From Bacteroidetes bacterium GWA2_30_7 (GTDB lineage: Bacteria > Bacteroidota > Bacteroidia > Bacteroidales > GWF2-33-38), in assembly GCA_001768155.1 (NCBI GenBank), contig MENC01000154.1, positions 12,001 through 27,358 on the forward strand: DNA of 15,358 nt. Direction: 5' to 3'. Below the pieces are notes generated by a model. It was not told the origin of the DNA. It saw only the letters and a program-made list of their open reading frames with translations, and made no database searches. Both the position numbers and the translations under genes were made by a program. Within the stretch, counting starts at the first letter, position 1, and each line of letters opens with the position of its first letter. Below are positions 1-6,487 of the stretch, piece by piece.

Positions 1-3
1 GTT

Positions 4-31
4 CTCTGCGATTTACTTTGCGTACTCTGCG
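4..31. repeat. Triple CTCTGCG-type short repeat
   Basis: Three spaced copies of a 7-base word are visible: ctctgcg at 4-10, ctttgcg at 16-22 and ctctgcg at 25-31, followed by an A-rich run. This looks like a non-coding dispersed repeat of the type common between genes of Bacteroidetes. It runs directly into the ~60 bp repeat copy at 41-100, and the frame of that copy is open through it, but I regard that as accidental. Confidence 0.45.
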
Positions 32-40
32 GTTAAAAAA

Positions 41-100
41 AACGAAATGCCTAAAAAATACGAGCCTTATTATTGGGGGGCGTTTGTGTTGGTGGAGTAA
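41..100 (+). repeat. 60 bp repeat copy 1; gene-tail remnant, CHAT-like
   Basis: First of three closely related ~60 bp copies (others at 1722-1782 and 2421-2482). Read from the ATG at 47 it encodes MPKKYEPYYWGAFVLVE and a stop at 98-100. The PYYWxAFVL end resembles the C-terminus of CHAT-domain (caspase-like) proteins, which typically finish with an HPYYWAAFVLIG-like strand. I infer that the repeat is a duplicated 3' end of such a gene rather than a gene in itself. Only this copy keeps the full frame; copy 2 has lost two bases and copy 3 has changed the WG dipeptide. The CHAT assignment rests on recall of the family ending, not on a search. Confidence 0.5.
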
Positions 101-111
101 TTTTTTATAAA

Positions 112-162
112 ATGTACTATATTACAGACTAATTAATTATATTTGCACAAAATATAGTACAT
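112..162 (+). promoter_or_regulatory. hipB promoter bracketed by 12 bp operator arms
   Basis: A perfect inverted repeat is present: atgtactatatt at 112-123 and aatatagtacat at 151-162, separated by 27 bp. Between the arms lies TATATTTG at 138-145, an exact match to the Bacteroidetes TAnnTTTG promoter box, which puts the transcription start inside or next to the right arm. hipB starts at 165, three bases after that arm. HipB proteins are known to bind paired palindromic operators and repress their own operon, so the layout fits autoregulation. The arm sequence and spacing are seen directly; binding by HipB is inferred. Confidence 0.8.
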
Positions 163-164
163 AA

Positions 165-458
165 ATGGAATCAAAAAAACAAATATTATTTCCAAAACAT
201 CAGAAAATAATTGAGCAATTAGGCGAAAATATTAAACTTGCCCGAAAACGACGAAAACTTACAGTTGTTCAGGTTGCAGAACGTGCCGGAATTGCTCGGA
301 ATACACTTTATTTAATCGAAAAAGGAAACACCGGAGTTTCAATTGGAGCAGTATTTAATGTTCTTCGGGTTTTTGGTTTACAAAACGATTTTTTGAAATT
401 AGCAGCCGACGATGAATTTGGCAGAAAGTTGCAGGATCTTAATCTGTTAGGAAAATAA
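165..458 (+). CDS. hipB: HipB-like XRE-family antitoxin and repressor
   Basis: A 97-residue DNA-binding protein with one Cro/C1-type helix-turn-helix at about residues 20-75. The recognition segment is around AGIARNTLYLIEKG (41-54). The first 19 residues are a short lysine-rich arm and the last 20 a tail, as in HipB antitoxins, which bind and neutralise the HipA kinase and repress the operon. Its TAA (456-458) overlaps the ATG of hipA (458-460) by one base, so the two are translationally coupled. The start at 165 is chosen because it lies 20 bases after the TAnnTTTG box and just beyond the operator arm. The HTH identification is firm; the HipB role comes from the hipA gene next door. Confidence 0.88.
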   Translation: MESKKQILFPKHQKIIEQLGENIKLARKRRKLTVVQVAERAGIARNTLYLIEKGNTGVSIGAVFNVLRVFGLQNDFLKLAADDEFGRKLQDLNLLGK

Positions 459-1707
459 TGGGAACAAGCAAAACAGATATTTGGGTTTATGCTCATTGGG
501 CAGGTATGCCTGAACCATCAAACATTGGCATATTATCGGCTCATCAGGGAAAAGGTCGCAAATCGTTTAGTTTTGAATATAATAAAGACTGGCTGAAGTC
601 AAAAAACATATTTCTGCTTGACCCTGAAATTGGTTTTTATACAGGAAAACAATTTTCGGAAAAGATGAAAATTTTGGAATTTTTCTTGATTCTATGCCCG
701 ATTCGTGGGGACAAACACTCCTAAAAAGAAAAGAATCGCTTTTAGCAAAAAACGAAAATCGAAAACCAAAAACACTTCACGACATTGATTTTCTGCTTGG
801 TATTTCAGATTACAGCAGAATGGGAGCATTGCGTTTTAAATTAAATCCCAACGATTCGTTTCTTGCAAATAGTACAGACGTTTCTGTTCCACCTTGGATT
901 ATAGTTAAAGATTTACAGAGCATTGTTCAAATAATTGAATCTGAAAGCGATAACGCCGATTTACTTTATTGGCTAAACATAATAATTGCCCCGGGTTCTT
1001 CATTAGGAGGAGCAAGACCAAAAGCAAATATTAAAGACCAAAACGGTAGTTTGTGGATTGCTAAATTTCCTTCAAAAAATGATATTATTGATAAAGCCAA
1101 ATGGGAATATTTAGCATACTGTCTTGCAAAAAAATCTGGTATAAATATGTCAGAATCGCTAATTGAAAAAGTAACCGGAAATTATCACACTTTTTTCACA
1201 AAACGCTTTGATAGAATCAATTCCGATAGAATACATTTTGCCTCAGCAATGACAATGACAGGAAATAATGAAACTACTATCAGGGATAATCCTGCAAGTT
1301 ATCTTGATTTAGCACTGTTTATACAAGAACGAGGTGGAAGCATAAAAGAAGACCTGACTGAATTATGGCGAAGGATAATTTTTAATATGGCTATTTCAAA
1401 TACCGACGACCATTTAAGAAATCATGGATTTATTCTCAATAATCAACAATGGCGTTTAAGTCCTGCTTATGATATTAATCCATCAACAGATAAAGATGGT
1501 TTATCTCTTAATATTGACGAACATAGCAACGCATTAGACTTTGACTTAGCAATCAGTGTTGGCGAGTTTTTCAGATTAAACAAAGCTGAAATGGATAAAA
1601 TTTTAATTAAAGTAAGAGCGGTTGTAAGTAATTGGAAAAAAACAGCTAAAGAAATCAAAATTTCAAAAACTGAAATCGAATTAATGCAAACAGCATTCAG
1701 ATATTAA
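458..1707 (+). pseudogene. hipA: HipA-family serine/threonine kinase toxin, frameshifted
   Basis: The gene is split by a one-base frameshift. The first frame (458-724) carries the HipA N-terminal subdomain; the rest continues in another frame. Adding one A to the AAAA run at 660-663 joins them as ...QFSEKDENFGIFLDSMPDSWG..., matching the family F.DS.PD.WG segment, and gives about 416 residues, a normal HipA length. The kinase core is intact. Numbered from the internal ATG at 694 it has the Gly-rich loop GSSLGGARPK (101-110), ATP-binding Lys in WIAKFP (K124), catalytic loop NTDDHLRN (D238, N243) and metal-binding Asp in SPAYDI (D260). Intact HipA phosphorylates a tRNA synthetase and halts translation. 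The ATG at 694 could still yield a 337-residue core lacking the N-terminal subdomain. The split could be real decay, a sequencing error, or a HipS/HipT-like arrangement (less likely, because the frame upstream of 694 still encodes conserved HipA sequence). Confidence 0.85.
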
Positions 1708-1721
1708 ATTTACAATTAATT

Positions 1722-1782
1722 CAAACCGAAATGCGTAAAAAATATGTGACTTATTATTGGGGTGTTTGTGTTGGTTGAATAA
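1722..1782 (+). repeat. 60 bp repeat copy 2, between the two TA modules
   Basis: Second copy, starting caaaccgaaatgcg and ending ttggttgaataa. It begins 15 bases after the hipA stop. Relative to copy 1 it lacks two bases in the TGGGG..GTTTGTG stretch, which shifts the frame before the conserved tail, so it can no longer encode the CHAT-like ending. A 15-base direct repeat, atttacaattaattc, lies on both sides of it (1708-1722 and 1796-1810). Confidence 0.7.
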
Positions 1783-1786
1783 CCCT

Positions 1787-2113
1787 TTATTTTATATTTA
1801 CAATTAATTCTCTTAATTCTTTTTCCGAAATACTTTCTTTTTCTGATTTATCGTAAATATTTAGTAAATAAACTGTTGTATTAACAATATGAAGATACGT
1901 AATAACTCTTGCTCCGCCTGATTTACCTTTGCCTTTACTTGCTATATGCAAACGTATTTTGAAACAACCATTTCCAATTGATATTCCATGCTTAGGATTT
2001 ACTTTAAGTGATTGAATAAGTTGATTTAATTCACCTTTAAGAGAAGGATATTTTTTAATAAGCCGTTTTGCTTGTCGCTCAAAAACAGCAATAGTTTTAA
2101 CATTAAAGCTCAT
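1787..2113 (-). CDS. RelE/ParE-superfamily toxin
   Basis: A basic protein of about 108 residues. The segment GCFKIRLHIASKGKGKSGG followed by ARVITY is the conserved core seen in RelE/HigB-type toxins, which cleave mRNA on the ribosome; the fold is a small alpha/beta barrel with two N-terminal helices (FERQAKRLIKKYPSLKGELNQL). I chose the ATG at 2113 (MSFNVKTIAVF); an ATG at 2131 would add six residues. The start at 2113 overlaps the antitoxin end by 11 bases, giving antitoxin-then-toxin order and translational coupling, the usual type II layout. Ribosome-dependent mRNA cleavage is inferred from the superfamily; the exact subfamily cannot be fixed by eye. Confidence 0.8.
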   Translation of the reverse strand: MSFNVKTIAVFERQAKRLIKKYPSLKGELNQLIQSLKVNPKHGISIGNGCFKIRLHIASKGKGKSGGARVITYLHIVNTTVYLLNIYDKSEKESISEKELRELIVNIK

Positions 2114-2309
2114 TGATAAAATCGTCTGCATTACGTGCTTGTTTTTTTCCAGCTTTAATCAAATTTATTTCTTCGACGGCTTCACTTAATTCTTCTATTA
2201 AAAGAGCTTTATCTGAGTTAATTGGTTTAGCTTTCACGTATCTGAAATTTTGCAATAACTCCATAAAAAAAGTTGCTTTATTGTCTTTTACATCAAGTAA
2301 TATTTTCAT
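2103..2309 (-). CDS. Antitoxin of the RelE-like module
   Basis: A 68-residue acidic protein directly upstream of, and overlapping, the RelE-like toxin. The sequence begins MKILLDVKDNKATFFMELL, a beta-strand followed by a helix, and ends in a charged tail (GKKQARNADDFINEL). This is the form of the short Bacteroidetes antitoxins that accompany RelE-type toxins, with a small N-terminal DNA-binding or dimerisation part and a C-terminal toxin-wrapping helix. I see no classical HTH. The role is assigned mainly from size, order and overlap. A TAnnTTTG promoter lies 25 bases upstream of its start. Confidence 0.75.
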   Translation of the reverse strand: MKILLDVKDNKATFFMELLQNFRYVKAKPINSDKALLIEELSEAVEEINLIKAGKKQARNADDFINEL

Positions 2310-2333
2310 AAGTGCATATTTTTATATGTAATA

Positions 2334-2341
2334 CAAATTTA
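2334..2341 (-). promoter_or_regulatory. TAnnTTTG promoter box of the antitoxin-toxin operon
   Basis: On the minus strand the sequence is TAAATTTG, an exact match to the Bacteroidetes -7 consensus. The box ends 25 bases before the antitoxin ATG at 2309. Between box and gene, catat and atatg (2314-2327) form a weak inverted repeat that could be the operator. I did not find a convincing -33 TTG at the right distance. Confidence 0.55.
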
Positions 2342-2420
2342 CAATTTTTTGATGATATAAAAATCTTAAACTAACGATAATTACAAAAAATAAAAACAAT
2401 TCCAAAATCCTTCAACCAAA

Positions 2421-2482
2421 CTCAAACCGAAATGCGTAAAAAATATGAGCCTTATTATTTGGTGGCGTTTGTGTTGGAATAA
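2421..2482 (+). repeat. 60 bp repeat copy 3, outside the RelE module
   Basis: Third copy, sharing tcaaaccgaaatgcgtaaaa and the end gtttgtgttgg with copy 2. Its frame reads MRKKYEPYYLVAFVLE then stop, with the WG pair of copy 1 altered. With copies 1 and 2 it brackets the two TA modules, so each module sits between a pair of direct repeats. Confidence 0.7.
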
Positions 2483-2533
2483 AAGTTCATTTTATTAAAA
2501 TTTAATATAAAATATTTTAATATATTTATAAAA

Positions 2534-2798
2534 GTAACTATTCACCCTATTTAAAATGCTAAATAACAAATATATGCCACAGATTCACAGATTAAAATTA
2601 ATAGTTTTTTGTAAATTTTCACAGAATAAACAACCTTTGGTTGTTTAAATCTGTATAATTAATATTTGGCTATTGTTTTAATTATCATAGACTTAATCTG
2701 TGAACTTAGCGAAGCGATTTCACGAATGCCATTAAAAATAAACAATAAATGAGTAATCTGCGGCTATTTTATTGATTAATTAGTGGCTGAATAGTTAC
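2534..2798. mobile_element. MITE-like element with 11 bp terminal inverted repeats
   Basis: The ends gtaactattca (2534-2544) and tgaatagttac (2788-2798) are perfect reverse complements and bound 265 bp with no credible gene. Inside lies a dispersed repeat (2576-2765) that recurs at 11030-11228. Shared pieces are gccacagatt, aaattttcacaga, the hairpin aacaacctttggttgtt, and a block beginning gtgaactt, then gcgaagcga, then cacgaatgcc. No target-site duplication is clear; the flanks are simply A-rich. A non-autonomous transposon is the simplest reading. The second copy lacks the 11 bp ends, so the ends could belong to a different insertion that carries the repeat. Confidence 0.5.
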
Positions 2799-3215
2799 AA
2801 AAATTGTTATGAAGGTTAGGGCGAGTCAAAAACTTGTAAATATCTGTACCCGAATGAAACATAAAATCTGACTGCTCCTAAAAAATTCATCAGGCTAAAA
2901 AGAGTACTGTGTTTGAAATTGCGAAGATGTATTATTAGTTTTTATTAACTTTATATAAAAGCTCAACGTTTGTCTGGTGTTTTTTTAAATATTTCACATT
3001 TAGCGATACCAAAATAGCATTTATCACATAATTTGTTAATTAATATTCAAATACAACGGACATAAAGGTCTTTATTTCTTTATTGTTTATGATTTTTTAA
3101 CAAGGAAATCAGCATCTAGTTGAAATAAACAAAATTAACAGTCGTTATAATAAACATTGACAATCGCTTTTTTTTTCCTTAAATTAGCTTATTACTAATT
3201 TGCTAAAATAAATTT
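2799..3215. other. Gene-free upstream region of the cytochrome operon
   Basis: About 417 bases without a supportable gene on either strand. Visible items are a 14 bp palindrome, ataaag-gt-ctttat (3062-3075), which might be a regulator site, and a possible promoter before the cytochrome gene. The promoter candidate is TTGACA at 3157-3162 with TAAATT 17 bases later, or the imperfect CTAATTTG at 3195-3202. Neither matches the Bacteroidetes consensus well, so I do not assign the promoter. Confidence 0.4.
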
Positions 3216-3656
3216 ATGAAAAAAAAAATATTCATTTTAATATCATGTTTTCTAACAATAGGGTTTATTATTTTAACACAGTCCTATAAAAACAAAGAGG
3301 AGTATAAATATATTGCAGTTCCTCAATGGGCAGATTCTTTAAAAAATCCATTAAAAAATAATATTGAAGCTACTTCATTAGGAAAAAAACTTTATAATAA
3401 TATGTGTTCAATTTGTCATGGCGATAAAGGAAAAGGAGATGGAGTAGCAGGAATGGCTCTCGCACACAAACCAACAGACCTTTCATCAGTAAAAACTCAA
3501 GAGAAATCAGACGGAGCTATTTACTGGATGATTACTAATGGAAATCCGCCAATGCCAGCATACAAAAATGTTTTAAAAGAAAATGAACGTTGGCAATTGG
3601 TGAATTATTTAAGAGAAATAGGCAAATCAAATTCATCAAAAAAATTAAAAAAATGA
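3216..3656 (+). CDS. Exported monoheme c-type cytochrome
   Basis: A 146-residue class I-like cytochrome c. Residues 1-20 form a lysine start plus hydrophobic stretch that exports the protein; LISC at 8-11 is lipobox-like, but the hydrophobic run continues past it, so an uncleaved anchor or ordinary signal peptide is also possible. The heme-binding motif is CSICH (C64, C67, H68), and the probable axial Met is M113 in GNPPMPAY. Flanking features (GKGDG after the motif, a C-terminal WQLVNYLR helix) fit the family of small cytochromes that carry electrons in the periplasm. Its stop overlaps the next start as ATGA (3653-3656), so it is the first gene of a coupled operon. The electron donor and acceptor cannot be told from the sequence. 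Confidence 0.9.
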   Translation: MKKKIFILISCFLTIGFIILTQSYKNKEEYKYIAVPQWADSLKNPLKNNIEATSLGKKLYNNMCSICHGDKGKGDGVAGMALAHKPTDLSSVKTQEKSDGAIYWMITNGNPPMPAYKNVLKENERWQLVNYLREIGKSNSSKKLKK

Positions 3657-4819
3657 AAACACTATACTTTATATTAATAATTGTATTTGTTTGTGTTAAA
3701 GCAACTTTTGCACAAGACACAACATCTACAGAACGTAATCAGCAGAATGTTTCAAAAAGCAGTTCGAAGTTTCTACTTACAGGTTATGGTTTTTCAGGAT
3801 ATAGATTTACACAAATTGAAAATGAATCAGAATCAACTTTTGGAGAAACCGGCTTTAATCCAATTTTTCTATGGAGTCCAACCAATAAATTGTTTTTTGA
3901 AAGCGAACTCGAATTTGAATTAGAAGGTAATGAAGTAAATTTTGAACTCGAATATGCAAATGTTTCTTATATACTTAACAAATACATAACTTTAAGTATG
4001 GGAAAATTTCTTTCACCCTTCGGAACTTTTCAAGAACGTTTACATCCTGCATGGATAAATAAATTTGTTGATAAACCAATGGGTTTCGACCATGGAGCTG
4101 TAGGTCCGGGTACAGAAATTGGATTTGAAATCAGAGGCGGAATTTCGCTAGGTTCTTCTAAAATGAATTATAGTTTATACATTTCTAATGGACCATCTCT
4201 CAATACCGGAACATCAGATACAATGATGGCTGGAGTACTGGAATATGAAAATTTTGAAGATAATAATTCGAATAAAGCAGTTGGAGGCAGAATAGGTTTT
4301 CTTCCTTTATCAAATTCCTCATTAGAATTAGGTATTTCTGGACAAACCGGAGTAGTAGGAGCTTCCGGAGACTCTATTTACGAAGACACTAAAGCAACTT
4401 TGTTTTCGATTGATTTCTCTTATGTACAACCATTAAAATTTATGAAATGTAATTTAGATATTAAAGGTCAATACAGTCAGGTTGATGTTGATAAAAAAGA
4501 TTATTCTGACCCAATGGACCCTTTAGGAACGATGACCTACACTTTTGACAATACTAGCCAAACATATTATGTACAAGCAGCTTTACGTGCTTCTATGCTT
4601 GATAATAGTTTTTTCAGAAATGTAGAATTAGTTGGCAGATATTCCTCTTTAACATTACCCGAAGGTGCAAAATGGGGAGAAGAAGAAATGCAAACCACAA
4701 TTGGCTTAAATTACTGGCTATCATGGTCGTCTGTATTAAAATTCAATTATCAAATAATCGAAGGACATGAAGGTGAACTCGAAAAAGCATTTCTGATTCA
4801 ATGGGCTATTGGATTCTAA
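3653..4819 (+). CDS. Outer-membrane porin-like beta-barrel protein
   Basis: A 388-residue protein starting at MKTLYFILII. The in-frame codons upstream to 3590 lie inside the cytochrome gene and give a poor start, whereas the ATG at 3653 gives a clean signal peptide, cleaved after about residue 20 (ATFA|Q). The mature part alternates polar and hydrophobic residues throughout and ends IQWAIGF. A terminal Phe is the mark of outer-membrane barrels recognised by BamA. Segments such as KYITLSMGKFLSPFGTFQER and the nearby HPAWINK resemble phosphate-selective porin (OprO/OprP-like) and related Bacteroidetes barrels. It sits between two cytochrome genes, with a 4-base overlap upstream and a 31-base gap downstream. 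Barrel topology is well supported; the substrate is not. Confidence 0.82.
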   Translation: MKTLYFILIIVFVCVKATFAQDTTSTERNQQNVSKSSSKFLLTGYGFSGYRFTQIENESESTFGETGFNPIFLWSPTNKLFFESELEFELEGNEVNFELEYANVSYILNKYITLSMGKFLSPFGTFQERLHPAWINKFVDKPMGFDHGAVGPGTEIGFEIRGGISLGSSKMNYSLYISNGPSLNTGTSDTMMAGVLEYENFEDNNSNKAVGGRIGFLPLSNSSLELGISGQTGVVGASGDSIYEDTKATLFSIDFSYVQPLKFMKCNLDIKGQYSQVDVDKKDYSDPMDPLGTMTYTFDNTSQTYYVQAALRASMLDNSFFRNVELVGRYSSLTLPEGAKWGEEEMQTTIGLNYWLSWSSVLKFNYQIIEGHEGELEKAFLIQWAIGF

Positions 4820-4850
4820 ATAAATTGTTTAACCAATAAAAAATGAAAAA

Positions 4851-5117
4851 ATGAAAACAAATATTATAATATCAGTAATGGTAGCTATTTTTATAGCTAT
4901 GATAATAATAAACAGTTGTAATGTATCGCAAAAAATATCTGAAAAAAGCGGAGCACAACTATGGGGCGAAACCTGCATACGTTGCCACAATACACCACCT
5001 CCGACAAGTTATAGCGATGCTCAATGGCAAACAGTTGTTACACACATGAAAGTACGTGCTAACCTTACAGATGAAGAAACAAAAAAAATTGTTGATTTTC
5101 TACAAACCGCAAATTAA
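4851..5117 (+). CDS. Short membrane-bound monoheme cytochrome c
   Basis: An 88-residue protein with a hydrophobic N-terminus ending IIINSC, a plausible lipobox with Cys23 as the lipid-modified residue, then a compact heme domain. The heme motif is CIRCH (C42, C45, H46), followed by PPPTSY. Downstream WQTVVTHMKVRANLTDEE supplies the likely axial Met (M66) and the usual NLTDEE-IVDFL ending of small cytochromes. It is the third gene of the cytochrome-porin-cytochrome operon. The ATG at 4851 is preceded by a three-codon ATG AAA AAA TGA (4843-4854) that overlaps it, probably by chance in this A-rich stretch. Confidence 0.85.
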   Translation: MKTNIIISVMVAIFIAMIIINSCNVSQKISEKSGAQLWGETCIRCHNTPPPTSYSDAQWQTVVTHMKVRANLTDEETKKIVDFLQTAN

Positions 5118-5272
5118 TAAGAACTTACACAGTTTTCATTAAAATAATTTTTTTTCAATTGTTTCGATTGGTAAAAATTGAATTATCCTTTTGATAATAT
5201 TTTCTACAAAAAGAAATGATTATTTTGCATTTATAATCATAAATATTATGGCATTTAAGAATAAGTTTATTA

Positions 5273-5302
5273 TTGTGAAAATGTGGAAATTAATTATTTT
5301 TG
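5273..5302 (+). promoter_or_regulatory. Bacteroidetes-type promoter of the zinc-ribbon gene
   Basis: TTG at 5273-5275 and TATTTTTG at 5295-5302 are separated by 19 bases, matching the Bacteroidetes TTG / TAnnTTTG consensus in both elements and spacing. The start codon begins only 8 bases after the box, so the transcript should have almost no leader. Confidence 0.65.
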
Positions 5303-5309
5303 CTTAAAA

Positions 5310-5462
5310 ATGACCACTAAGAAACGTTGTAAAACACCCGATAAAGAAACCAAAGAAAATCCAAAATATATTTGTGAAAAGTGCGGCAGTGTAGCTGAAA
5401 AAGAAAAGCATCTTTGTAAACCAAAGAAGAATATACGATTAACCGGATATCGAAATTTATAA
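5310..5462 (+). CDS. Small zinc-ribbon protein, 50 residues
   Basis: A short gene starting MTTKKRCKTPDK and ending NIRLTGYRNL. It is lysine-rich and has one zinc-binding knuckle, YICEKCGSVAEKEKHLCKPKK, with ligands C22, C25, H34 and C36. The same architecture (CxxCG ... HLCKPKK) is known in small uncharacterised proteins of Bacteroidetes and sulfate-reducing bacteria. No reaction can be assigned; a nucleic-acid or ribosome partner is only a guess from the basic charge. A good promoter 8 bases upstream and intact, non-random codons support it as a real gene despite its length. Confidence 0.75.
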   Translation: MTTKKRCKTPDKETKENPKYICEKCGSVAEKEKHLCKPKKNIRLTGYRNL

Positions 5463-5537
5463 TTGTAAATAGGTAGATTGGGGATTTAATATCCTTAATA
5501 TATTTTCAAAAATTAGGAACAAGGTTACTGTTTTTGG

Positions 5538-5545
5538 TATTTTTG
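5538..5545 (+). promoter_or_regulatory. TAnnTTTG promoter box of the HNH gene
   Basis: TATTTTTG matches the Bacteroidetes box exactly and ends 9 bases before the ATG at 5554, implying a leaderless or nearly leaderless transcript. A clear -33 TTG is lacking (ttag near 5513 is the closest). Confidence 0.5.
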
Positions 5546-5553
5546 TTGGTTTA

Positions 5554-6330
5554 ATGAAATTGCGTAAAATGAATCGAAAATGCTTATGGTGTCTTAAATC
5601 AGAACCAAATGTATCATTTATAAATAAAGCTCACACAATTCCAAAATCATTAGGTGGTCAAAACTATAATAGAAATGTATGTGATAATTGTAATGAATAC
5701 TTTGGAAATTGTCAAGATAAACATTATTCAATAGAAGAGGCATTAAAAGAAACATTTAACATTTCCAGACAAAGAATTTTATTAGTAAATGAGCCGAAAC
5801 GTAAGGTCGGTCGGTTTAAATCAAAGTTTTTTGAAGTTAAAGAAAGAAATGGAATTTATAGATTGATTGCAAAATCGTCTTTTCGTTTTAATGCAGCTTT
5901 TCAATCGGAATTATGCCGTACATTTAAAAGAGGTCTTTATAAAATGTATTTCGAGGAATTAAATCGTCAAAGGGAAATAGGATATGATGAAAAATATAAC
6001 ATTATTAGAGAATTTGCCAGATATAATATAGGCGAAATGCCTATTTTTTATTTTAATCGAAATTTTGGTGCAATTTTAATGTTAAAAAACGAAGCAGAAA
6101 CTCCTATTCTTTATTTTGATAGGATGCTATATTTATATACAGATAATAAGTTTGCTGAAATTGAATTTTTAGGTCATGTTTTTGGCTTTCCAATTTCTGA
6201 ATTTAAAGAAGAAGACATTCAGATATATTTTAGTAAAACGTATGAATTAAAGAAAAAGTTTTTTAAAGATTTTGTTAATGTAGAACGATTAACTGATATT
6301 GATTTTACTTTAAAAATATTGAATGGATAA
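5554..6330 (+). CDS. HNH endonuclease-fold protein
   Basis: A 258-residue protein with an N-terminal HNH (beta-beta-alpha metal) domain. CLWC (C10, C13) and CDNCN (C43, C46) hold a structural zinc, and KAHTIPKSLGGQN supplies the catalytic His (H27), with Asn residues around 38-47 completing the motif. HNH domains cut DNA or RNA with one divalent metal. The remaining ~200 residues are rich in Phe, Tyr and charged residues (for example FRFNAAFQSELCRTFKRGLY) and I do not recognise them; they may provide target recognition. The gene stands alone with its own promoter. The start at 5554 gives an almost leaderless message; the ATG at 5569 would leave a leader of about 15 bases and cannot be excluded. 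Whether it is a defence nuclease is not shown by its neighbours. Confidence 0.8.
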   Translation: MKLRKMNRKCLWCLKSEPNVSFINKAHTIPKSLGGQNYNRNVCDNCNEYFGNCQDKHYSIEEALKETFNISRQRILLVNEPKRKVGRFKSKFFEVKERNGIYRLIAKSSFRFNAAFQSELCRTFKRGLYKMYFEELNRQREIGYDEKYNIIREFARYNIGEMPIFYFNRNFGAILMLKNEAETPILYFDRMLYLYTDNKFAEIEFLGHVFGFPISEFKEEDIQIYFSKTYELKKKFFKDFVNVERLTDIDFTLKILNG

Positions 6331-6366
6331 AAGCACCATGCTAAGAGTAGAAGCAACTTATGTAAG

Positions 6367-6401
6367 TATGAATTATAATTCATATGAACAAATATTCATA
6401 T
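6367..6401. repeat. Back-to-back palindromes after the HNH gene
   Basis: An 18 bp perfect palindrome, tatgaattataattcata (6367-6384), runs into a second hairpin with arms atatgaa (6382-6388) and ttcatat (6395-6401). They lie 37 bases after the HNH stop. They could be a weak factor-independent terminator or an operator; no T-run follows. Confidence 0.4.
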
Positions 6402-6487
6402 TAATTTTTAATATGATAATGAAAATAAATCGCTGTTATTCAAACACAGATTAAGAAAAATGCTGAATGGATTTATATAAAAATAAT

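Noticed and set aside
655..700. Programmed -1 frameshift in hipA
   Set aside because: The frame change would occur at TCG GAA AAG, which is not an X XXY YYZ slippery heptamer, and no strong downstream stem is seen. Simple loss of one A is more likely.
2113..2331. Plus-strand open frame opposite the antitoxin
   Set aside because: It mirrors the antitoxin gene, which has coding-like content, a partner and a promoter; the plus-strand product has no recognisable features.
41..2482. Integron attC sites at the three 60 bp repeats
   Set aside because: The repeats flank TA modules and have weakly complementary ends (caaacc / tgttgg), but the GTTRRRY and RYYYAAC core sites are not matched, modules lie in opposite directions and no integrase is present. 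A gene-tail origin explains them better.
4843..4854. Three-codon ATG AAA AAA TGA overlapping the second cytochrome start
   Set aside because: Could be a coupling mini-gene, but the same string is expected by chance in the A-rich start of a lysine-beginning gene.
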